Below, piece by piece: positions 1 through 6,945 of a stretch of 10,777 nucleotides of DNA (its first letter is position 1; every line of letters begins with the position of its first letter). Under the pieces are notes generated by a model. It saw nothing but the letters and a program-made list of their open reading frames with translations. It was not told the origin of the DNA and ran no database searches. Made by a program: the position numbers and the translations under genes. Origin of the DNA: Desulfobacula sp. (GTDB lineage: Bacteria > Desulfobacterota > Desulfobacteria > Desulfobacterales > Desulfobacteraceae); the NCBI GenBank assembly GCA_029940235.1, contig JAOZRI010000058.1:1-10777 (forward strand), in the 5' to 3' direction.

Positions 1-2
1 CG

Positions 3-503
3 ATGATGAGCAATACAAATGATGAGCGGTGCAGAAATCTTTTGATAGCCCTGCGTAAAATGATTCAAGCCATAGAACGGCATTCAACCAATTTGAAAAA
101 AAAATTTGGGTTGACAGGCCCCCAGCTTATTCTTTTGCAGTCAATATCTGCACATAATAAAATTTCTGTGACACAACTTTCAAAAAACGTCAGCTTAAGC
201 CAGGCAACCGTGACGGATATTACAAAACGGCTTGAAAACAGGGATTATATTACACGGACAAGAGACATAGATGACAAGCGGAAAACCAATATAGCGCTTA
301 CGGAAAATGGAAAAGCAATACTCAATACAGTTCCTCCGCTTCTCCAGGAACAGTTCACCGAGCGGTTTTCCAAATTAGAGAGTTGGGAACAATTAATGAT
401 TGAAAGTTCATTTGAACGTGTTGTCTCCATGATGTCTGCAGAAAATATTGATGCCTCCCCAATATTGGTAACCGGATCAATGGATCCAATAAACCCCAAA
501 TAA
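3..503 (+). CDS. MarR-family winged-helix transcriptional regulator
   Basis: Encodes 166 residues, a normal length for the MarR family, whose members act as dimers that bind palindromic operators and often respond to small ligands. A helical dimerisation segment spans about residues 8-33. The winged helix-turn-helix follows at about 38-107: recognition helix around SLSQATVTDITKRLENR (64-80), then the wing with the family pattern RDIDDKR (88-94) leading into IALTENG (97-103). The C-terminal helices return to the dimer interface, ending in a short tail (about 146-166) that looks disordered. It lies 20 bases before the next ATG, so it probably heads the operon and controls it; that role is inferred. 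The sequence opens ATGATG at positions 3 and 6, and with two bases upstream the ribosome site, the operator and even the true start cannot be seen. The ligand cannot be predicted. Confidence 0.9.
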   Translation: MMSNTNDERCRNLLIALRKMIQAIERHSTNLKKKFGLTGPQLILLQSISAHNKISVTQLSKNVSLSQATVTDITKRLENRDYITRTRDIDDKRKTNIALTENGKAILNTVPPLLQEQFTERFSKLESWEQLMIESSFERVVSMMSAENIDASPILVTGSMDPINPK

Positions 504-523
504 ATTATTTCTTATTATTGCAA

Positions 524-1204
524 ATGGAACAGATCATCAAAAAAATAAATATCCCTCAAAAACAAGTTGTTCTGCCCTTTGTAAAATCTGTAGAGATTGC
601 TGTAAAAAGTATAAAATCACGATTTTTTCGTTCTTTGATAACCACCATGAGTCTTATTCTTGCCATCTCTTTTTACAGCTATATTAAAACTAATTCTACT
701 GTAATATCTGGAATTCTTGTTTCCCAAAATAAGATTGCCATGGAAAAACTTTCAACCCAGGGTTATGAACTTCCTGTAAATGGCGGAGAATATACAACAA
801 GCCCAAAAGAGCGGTGGATTCTTTTTTTATCTCTTCTGGTGTGTGTTGTGGGAATTGTAAATACGCAATTGATGGCTGTTGCAGACAGGTTCAGGGAAAT
901 TGGTACCATGAAATGTCTTGGGGCTCTCGACAGGTTTATCCTAAGACTTTTTTTAATTGAAGCCATGTTACAGGGGATTATCGGGGCTGGTCTCGGGGCG
1001 TTTGCCGGGGCAGTTATTGCTTTATTGGGGTCTTTTATCAAATTTGGTTCTGTAGCCATTGAATTTGTTAATGTAAATGATATTATCATCTCCATTGTAA
1101 TCTCAATCTGCCTGGGGTGTTTTTTAAGCATTATAGGAGTATTGTATCCAGCATTGCTTGCAGCAAGAATGCAGCCCATTGAAGCCATGAGAGGCAGGGA
1201 CTGA
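524..1204 (+). CDS. miniature FtsX-type ABC transporter permease
   Basis: A 226-residue inner-membrane permease of the FtsX/MacB/LolCE (type VII ABC) superfamily. Four hydrophobic segments lie at about residues 37-57, 98-118, 141-171 and 187-212. The loop after the second has the family hallmark RFREIGTMKCLGA (122-134), the likely ATPase contact. The end, YPALLAARMQPIEAMR (208-223), is the usual FtsX-domain ending. The oddity is the segment between the first two membrane helices: about 40 residues instead of the roughly 200 or more of MacB/LolC-type periplasmic domains, so this is almost a bare membrane unit. It is intact, with no stop or frameshift. A TTG at 518 is in frame, but ATG 524 is preferred because neither has a good Shine-Dalgarno and ATG is the commoner start. 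It probably pairs with the giant permease downstream and uses the ATPase next to it (inferred). Confidence 0.85.
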   Translation: MEQIIKKINIPQKQVVLPFVKSVEIAVKSIKSRFFRSLITTMSLILAISFYSYIKTNSTVISGILVSQNKIAMEKLSTQGYELPVNGGEYTTSPKERWILFLSLLVCVVGIVNTQLMAVADRFREIGTMKCLGALDRFILRLFLIEAMLQGIIGAGLGAFAGAVIALLGSFIKFGSVAIEFVNVNDIIISIVISICLGCFLSIIGVLYPALLAARMQPIEAMRGRD

Positions 1205-1255
1205 TGCACAATTTAAAATTACTCAAAATGTAAAAACAGTGAATCACGATTATCA

Positions 1256-2020
1256 ATGAAAGAGGTAAACATAGAAGAGTTAAATATGGAAAACTTAAAT
1301 AATATTGTCCGTGTTTCCAGGGTTAAAAAGAATTTTAATCTTGGTAAGACCCAGGTGCATGTACTCAAGGGAATTGATCTTGAAATCAAAACCGGAGAAT
1401 ATATCTCCATCATGGGGCCATCCGGGTCTGGGAAGACCACTCTTTTTAATATGATAGGAGGTCTTGACAAGCCCTCTTCTGGATCGGTCTTTATTGATGA
1501 AATTGACATTTCCCAGCTTGATGCCTATGAACTTGCCTGGCTTCGCTGCCGCAAAATAGGTTATATTTTTCAGACATTTAATATTATCCAGGTCATGACT
1601 GCCCTTGAAAATGTAACTCTTCCAATGATTTTTGCAGGTGTTCCAGATGATGAAGCCCATGAAAAAGGAATGGAGCTTCTCGATATTGTGGGGCTTAAAG
1701 ATAGATTCCAGCACAAGCCTTTTGAACTTTCAGGAGGGCAACAGCAAAGGGTTGCCGTAGCCCGATCACTTGCCAATGACCCTGCTATTATTCTTGCAGA
1801 TGAACCAACCGGAAACCTGGATCTTACCACAGGAGATGAAATTATTAAGCTGTTAAAGTTGTTGAGCAAAGAGAAAGGTGTAACCATTATTTCCGCCACC
1901 CATGATCTAAAAATGATCAATGTTTCAGACAGAGTTGTCTGGATAAGTGATGGTAAAATAGAGAAAATAGAAAATAGAGATGAGCTTTCCATTTCCCTTG
2001 GGCAAATTGGTGATAAATGA
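1256..2020 (+). CDS. ABC transporter ATP-binding protein, LolD/MacB/FtsE type
   Basis: A 254-residue cytoplasmic ATPase that would power the flanking FtsX-type permeases. All catalytic motifs are present: Walker A GPSGSGKTT (54-62), Q-loop IFQTFNI (104-110), signature LSGGQQQR (158-165), Walker B IILADEPTG (178-186) with catalytic Glu183, D-loop NLD (187-189) and H-loop ATHD with His216. The LADEPTGNLD stretch and the overall length are typical of the LolD/MacB/FtsE group, which drives mechanical change across the membrane more often than classic substrate passage. The start is unresolved: ATG 1256 gives the longest form, while ATG 1286 (residue 11) has a better ribosome site, GAAGAG at 1274-1279, and still keeps the whole domain. 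The stop overlaps the next ATG as ATGA (2017-2020), suggesting translational coupling with the giant permease. Function as an ABC ATPase is secure; the substrate is not known. Confidence 0.95.
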   Translation: MKEVNIEELNMENLNNIVRVSRVKKNFNLGKTQVHVLKGIDLEIKTGEYISIMGPSGSGKTTLFNMIGGLDKPSSGSVFIDEIDISQLDAYELAWLRCRKIGYIFQTFNIIQVMTALENVTLPMIFAGVPDDEAHEKGMELLDIVGLKDRFQHKPFELSGGQQQRVAVARSLANDPAIILADEPTGNLDLTTGDEIIKLLKLLSKEKGVTIISATHDLKMINVSDRVVWISDGKIEKIENRDELSISLGQIGDK

Positions 2021-5000
2021 GATCAAAAAAGATCAACACTGCATCCAGAAGTTGTAACAGAAGAAACAAACGGTTTCTAATGGCGCAATATGCATGGTTT
2101 TTCTCCTCTTTTCTCATATTATTATTATTGCTTTTTCTCCCAGGATCACATCTTTGTGCCCAAACTGAGCGTGACTTAGATCACCAGCAAGGCTTTAATA
2201 AATTAATTGATGAATTTTCCAGTACAGGCAATCGCAGCTGTGGCAGTCAAGAAGCCATGGTTTCTGCTCAATTTATTAAATCCTATTTTAAAAACCTGGG
2301 GTTTGACAAGATAGGAACACAAACATTTCAAAGCCCTGTCCGTGCAAAAACAGACACAAGCATCCAGATTACAAGAACAGGGCAGATATTTGATATTGAT
2401 CCTTTTTTATCCAATACTATCTCTCCGGGAACAATAGGAAAACCAGGTTTAACAGGGTCTGTTGTCTATGTGGGCCAAGGTGAAATCAAAGATTTTAATA
2501 ATAAAATAATAAAAGATTCAATCATTCTCATGGATCTTGATTCCGGTGGGAACTGGATCAATGCGCTCTCCCTTGGTGCAAAAGCCATAATTTATGTTTA
2601 CACTGCTACTCCTGATAAATTTCTTTTTAAGGATAAACTTGAACTGTCTCCTGTTAACTTTCCACGATTTATCATATCCAGGCAAAAAGCAGATAAACTA
2701 TTCCCAGAATTTCAAAAACCAGTGAAATTACTGGAAAAACCCCTGGCAAATACCCAAAAGGATACCCAGGAAAATACAATTGCAACCATCACTTCAGATC
2801 TTAAATGGAGCAATGCAGATGTTGAAAATATCTACTGCATGATTCCAGGCAGTGATAATAAGTTAATGGATGAATTAATCATTGTTGAAAGCTTTTATGA
2901 CACTTCAGGATTTATTCCAGACAAATCCCCTGGCGCTGATCAGTCATGTTCCATTGCTTCACTGCTTGATCTGGCAGGATTTTTAAAGGACAATCCTCCA
3001 AAACGATCCATTCTTCTTGTTGCAACTGCAGGATATGGCAACTCCCTTGCAGGAATGAGGGAGATGATATGGAGTATTAAAGCAAAATCCAGGAATCAGA
3101 AAAAAAGGTTTTCTAAATATAAAAAAGAGATTGAACAATCAGAACAGAATCTTACATTGATAATTCAATTTAAAAAACAATTAATAAGCCTTCTCAATGA
3201 TTCATACACCCCCGATAACAATCAAATTGATCCAAAACAATTAAAACAGATTCAAGACAATATTATTGATATAATTAAAACCGGGATTGACCAGTTAAGC
3301 AACCGTCTTATGCAGCTTCGCCTTGAAGAAGAGCGCAATGAAGTTCTCATTAAAAAAATTGCAGAGCAGAGAATGGCATTAAAACGTCTTGAAAACAAAA
3401 AAGACCTTGCCGGTCTTAACACAGACGAAACCCTGCTTATTATTGACTTAATCCCTTCTGCCATTGAAAAACTTGAAAAAATCATAAAAAGCGCACAATT
3501 ACAGAAAAATAATCTGAAATCAGCCATGGCATTTAAAAAACTGATTAAGTCAAAAAAAATAATGACCATTATCTCGCTTCATCTTTCAAGCCATGGCAAT
3601 GGTATTGGTGCCTTTAACCAGGGCTGGCTCTATGATATTAAAAAAACTGTCAATATTTTCTCTCCATATGTTAAATTAAATAATACAATTCTTGAAGCAG
3701 GGAGAAACACAGCAAAAAAACTTGAAAGAGATAATATCCTTAAAGACACACTACGTCCCTCTCTTCACCGCTCCTGGCAGAGTTTTTTCAAGGATACTCC
3801 AGCCCTTGGCGGTGAGGTAAGCAGGCTTGCAGCTTTTCTTGGGTTTACTTTTGTTACAACCAATGATTCAAGGCAGTTATGGGGTACTCCCCACGATAAA
3901 AATGAGAAAATGGATATGGCAAATGCGGCAAAGCAAAGCCTGTTTGTTTCAAATCTTATTGCAGACATAGCCTCTTCCAGGGATTTATCTGTTTCCAAGC
4001 TTCCAAGAAATGGATTTGCGACACTGGAGGGGAATGCAAGCTTTTTAAGACATGGTGCTGTGTTTGCAGATGCTCCGGCTCCAGGCTCCATGATCTTATC
4101 ATACCAAGGACCTGGAATTTTTTACAACCTGGTTGATGAGTCAGGCAACTTTTTAATAAAGGGTATCTCGACAAAAAAACTAACCCTTCATAAAGTTATT
4201 TTGGAAGGTTATAAATTTGATACACTCACAGGAAAGACTATCTGGGCAGTTGATAAAAATAAGACAACCAAGGCAAGATATCGAGTCAAGGTAAGAAAAA
4301 ACTCAATGAAAACCGATCTTATTATGTTCCGGTGCAACCAGACCACCATATTAAACCTGCTGGAGCCTCGAACTTTCCAATATATGACAAAAATGCAGAT
4401 TCTGGATGCAAGAATGGATGCCAAACCTGTGCGATACTGGTACAGCCGGATTGACACGAGATCTTCTCTTATAAGCTCAATTTATCTTCAGCCTGGAACC
4501 AGACTTAAACTCTCCCTGTCCGACTCTATTTTAAGCAAGAAATTTATTTTAACCCATGCCGGGAAGGACCATCCCGAGGGCAATGGATATAGAATTGACA
4601 CGACACCTCTTATAGCACCAACCCAGTATCTTGCTGCAAGGGATATGTGGTCAATGTTAAACCCGAGAATTGATAACCTTGAAAAAAAAGGAATTAATAA
4701 TCAGAAGATCAAAACCCTGCAGACAGAGGGAAATAAATCATTAAAAGATGCTCAAGACTATTTTACAGCCATGACATATGATAAATTCTTCAGTGCCTCT
4801 GGCAATGCCCTTGCCCTTGCAGGAAGAGTTTATGACCATGTTCAGAGCATACAAAAAGATGTTCTTTATGGCGTGCTGTTCTATATCATACTGTTTGCAC
4901 CCTTTGCTTTCTGCCTTGAACGATTTATGTTTGCCTTTATCAATATCTATAAAAGAATTGCAGGTTTTTTATGTATAATGCTTGTTTTAATTACCATTAT

Positions 5001-6945
5001 TTACAATGTCCATCCTGCCTTTGAACTTGCATACAGCCCAATTGTAATAATTCTTGCCTTTTTCATAATAGGGCTGTCTGCCATGGTAACCTGGATTATT
5101 TTCAACCGTTTTGAAAATGAGATGAAAAGACTGCAAAGGCAGGGCAGAAGAGGAAATGAGGGAGAAATAAGTTTTCTCAAAGCCTTTGCAGCCTCTTTTT
5201 TCATGGGATTAAACAATCTGCGCCGCAGAAGAACAAGAACTGTTTTAACCTGTACAACCCTGATTATCTTAACCTTTACAATCATGAGTTTTACATCGGT
5301 TAAAAATATACGTCAGCATTCCAAACTATTATATAACAGTCATGCTCCCTACCAGGGACTTCTTGTGAAACAGATCAACTGGAAAACTCTGGATGAAAGA
5401 GCTTTTAAAATCATTGAAAATACAATGGCTTCAGATATGATAGCTGCGCCTCGTGCCTGGCTTGACAATGCCAACAGAACACAATCTGTAAAAATACCAG
5501 TTATATCTGAAAAAGCAAGGTCCCAGGCCAATGGCCTTATTGGTCTCTCCCACAAAGAGCCCCAGATAAGCAAACTTTCTGAACAGATCCTCCAGGGGCG
5601 ATGGTTTACCGGTAGCGATCAATATTCCATTATTATCCCCCAACGAATGGCAAAGATCCTTAAACTTCCTGATCTTGATTCTAACAAACCAGACTCAAAG
5701 GAATTTTATATTAAATTGTGGTCAATTCCTTTTAAAGTCATAGGTACTTTTTCCGGCAAAGATTTTGATCAATTCAAGGATCTGGATGGAGAACCAATAA
5801 CACCTGCGATTTTCCCGGATGAAATTTTTCAGCAAACCACAGAGTCAGAAATGGAAGCTCTGGAATCAGGGGAAGATGTAAAGGCATTTCAAAGCAGATA
5901 TAAGCATATTCCCTTTGACCAGACCGTAATCATTCCCTATAAAACACTGATTTCGCTTGGAGGAAATCTTAAAAGTGTAGCTTTAAAATATAAAAACGAG
6001 CCTGTGAGCAGTGAATCAACTTTTCAGATGGCAGATCGCTTTGGATTGTGGCTTTTTTCCGGAGAGGACAAAGGGGTCTTTCTTTACAATGCCAGTGATT
6101 CGCTCAATTACTCGGGCCTGCCCAATGTTTTAATCCCCATTTTAATATCCATGTTCATTGTGCTCAATACCATGATCGGCAGTGTACAGGAGCGTAAAAG
6201 AGAAATAGGAATTTATACTTCCATAGGCATGGCACCGTCCCATGTATCAATTATTTTTATTGCAGAAGCCTTGTCCTATGCCGTATTAAGTGTGGTATTA
6301 GGATATATTCTTGCCCAGGTGGTTGTGACGGTTTTTGCAGGTACATCACTCTTGTCAGGACTTACGGTTAACTACTCTTCCCTTGGCGGTGTATTTGCCA
6401 TGGCAATGGTTATGCTGGTTGTTATTTTATCCTCCATCTACCCGTCAAGAGTTGCAGCTTCCATTGCCATACCCGATGTTGAAAAATCATGGGAAATGGC
6501 AAAAGCCAAAGGTAACCAGCTTGATATTGAACTGCCTTTTTTAATTAAAACCCAGGAGTTGTCATCTGTTTTTGGATATCTTTATGAGCTGTTTGATACC
6601 CATCGTGCAGTATCACACGGTATATTTTCCGTGGGCAGACTTAAGATGGAAGCTGGACATAAAATTAATTTTACAGCATGGCTTGCTCCATTTGACCTTG
6701 GTGTTATGCAGCAGGTTATATTTAATGTTAAAGAATCTTCCTATTTTAAAAATTATATGGAAATAGATATGACAATTTTACGGGAGGCAGGAGAGCACAA
6801 CACCTGGTGGCGAGTGAATAAAAGATTTGTGAACCTGATAAGAAAACAGCTTTTAATATGGCGGTCAATGGATGATACTGAAAAACAGACATTTGAAGAC
6901 TTCATGCAATCCATTGCAGACAAAAAGGATATATCAATTGCTTGA
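2017..6945 (+). CDS. giant FtsX-type permease with PA/M28 pseudo-peptidase module
   Basis: A 1642-residue membrane protein, about two to four times the usual size for FtsX-type permeases. In order: basic N-terminus and a hydrophobic signal sequence or anchor (about 26-47); a PA-like domain (about 135-230, including GSVVYVGQG); an M28 peptidase-like region (about 285-650) interrupted by a coiled coil (about 366-514); a beta-rich region starting near 670 that resembles a carboxypeptidase-regulatory fold; three membrane helices (about 949-971, 981-1000, 1008-1032); a basic cytoplasmic loop; an FtsX unit with a helix at 1075-1095, a MacB-like periplasmic domain (1096-1368) and three helices at about 1369-1390, 1418-1445 and 1456-1480, with the hallmark QERKREIGIYTSIG at 1391-1404; and an unrecognised cytoplasmic tail (about 1490-1642). 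Basic loops fit the positive-inside rule. The M28 zinc ligands are mostly replaced, so peptidase activity is unlikely. The start is set by the ATGA overlap with the ATPase gene; a later ATG at 2080 would remove the basic n-region. Confidence 0.9.
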   Translation: MRSKKINTASRSCNRRNKRFLMAQYAWFFSSFLILLLLLFLPGSHLCAQTERDLDHQQGFNKLIDEFSSTGNRSCGSQEAMVSAQFIKSYFKNLGFDKIGTQTFQSPVRAKTDTSIQITRTGQIFDIDPFLSNTISPGTIGKPGLTGSVVYVGQGEIKDFNNKIIKDSIILMDLDSGGNWINALSLGAKAIIYVYTATPDKFLFKDKLELSPVNFPRFIISRQKADKLFPEFQKPVKLLEKPLANTQKDTQENTIATITSDLKWSNADVENIYCMIPGSDNKLMDELIIVESFYDTSGFIPDKSPGADQSCSIASLLDLAGFLKDNPPKRSILLVATAGYGNSLAGMREMIWSIKAKSRNQKKRFSKYKKEIEQSEQNLTLIIQFKKQLISLLNDSYTPDNNQIDPKQLKQIQDNIIDIIKTGIDQLSNRLMQLRLEEERNEVLIKKIAEQRMALKRLENKKDLAGLNTDETLLIIDLIPSAIEKLEKIIKSAQLQKNNLKSAMAFKKLIKSKKIMTIISLHLSSHGNGIGAFNQGWLYDIKKTVNIFSPYVKLNNTILEAGRNTAKKLERDNILKDTLRPSLHRSWQSFFKDTPALGGEVSRLAAFLGFTFVTTNDSRQLWGTPHDKNEKMDMANAAKQSLFVSNLIADIASSRDLSVSKLPRNGFATLEGNASFLRHGAVFADAPAPGSMILSYQGPGIFYNLVDESGNFLIKGISTKKLTLHKVILEGYKFDTLTGKTIWAVDKNKTTKARYRVKVRKNSMKTDLIMFRCNQTTILNLLEPRTFQYMTKMQILDARMDAKPVRYWYSRIDTRSSLISSIYLQPGTRLKLSLSDSILSKKFILTHAGKDHPEGNGYRIDTTPLIAPTQYLAARDMWSMLNPRIDNLEKKGINNQKIKTLQTEGNKSLKDAQDYFTAMTYDKFFSASGNALALAGRVYDHVQSIQKDVLYGVLFYIILFAPFAFCLERFMFAFINIYKRIAGFLCIMLVLITIIYNVHPAFELAYSPIVIILAFFIIGLSAMVTWIIFNRFENEMKRLQRQGRRGNEGEISFLKAFAASFFMGLNNLRRRRTRTVLTCTTLIILTFTIMSFTSVKNIRQHSKLLYNSHAPYQGLLVKQINWKTLDERAFKIIENTMASDMIAAPRAWLDNANRTQSVKIPVISEKARSQANGLIGLSHKEPQISKLSEQILQGRWFTGSDQYSIIIPQRMAKILKLPDLDSNKPDSKEFYIKLWSIPFKVIGTFSGKDFDQFKDLDGEPITPAIFPDEIFQQTTESEMEALESGEDVKAFQSRYKHIPFDQTVIIPYKTLISLGGNLKSVALKYKNEPVSSESTFQMADRFGLWLFSGEDKGVFLYNASDSLNYSGLPNVLIPILISMFIVLNTMIGSVQERKREIGIYTSIGMAPSHVSIIFIAEALSYAVLSVVLGYILAQVVVTVFAGTSLLSGLTVNYSSLGGVFAMAMVMLVVILSSIYPSRVAASIAIPDVEKSWEMAKAKGNQLDIELPFLIKTQELSSVFGYLYELFDTHRAVSHGIFSVGRLKMEAGHKINFTAWLAPFDLGVMQQVIFNVKESSYFKNYMEIDMTILREAGEHNTWWRVNKRFVNLIRKQLLIWRSMDDTEKQTFEDFMQSIADKKDISIA
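6925..6929 (+). promoter_or_regulatory. Shine-Dalgarno AAGGA that selects a TTG start
   Basis: AAGGA lies eight bases before a TTG at 6938 that is in frame with the DUF6785-type gene. The furthest upstream ATG in that frame (6872) would force a 74-base overlap with the permease gene and has no comparable site. The TTG start reduces the overlap to eight bases (6938-6945), a normal coupling arrangement. Confidence 0.6.

Noticed and set aside
518..523. TTG at 518 as start of the small permease
   Set aside because: It adds only two residues, and there is no Shine-Dalgarno favouring it over ATG 524.
504..523. Operator or promoter for the MarR protein between genes 1 and 2
   Set aside because: The gap is only 20 AT-rich bases with no convincing palindrome or -35/-10 pair; the likely operator lies upstream of the window.
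763..1209. Minus-strand open frame of 148 codons opposite the small permease
   Set aside because: It lies fully opposite a well-supported permease gene, has no recognisable domain and no supporting ribosome site; it is a shadow of the plus-strand codons.
1205..1255. Terminator or promoter between the small permease and the ATPase
   Set aside because: The 51-base gap is AT-rich but shows no GC-paired hairpin and no convincing promoter boxes.
1219..1992. Several overlapping minus-strand frames opposite the ATPase gene
   Set aside because: The plus strand encodes an ATPase with all motifs intact; the minus frames show no domains.
2893..3900. Active M28 metallopeptidase
   Set aside because: The general fold signals are present, but by-eye alignment shows four of five zinc-ligand positions and the catalytic Glu pair replaced.
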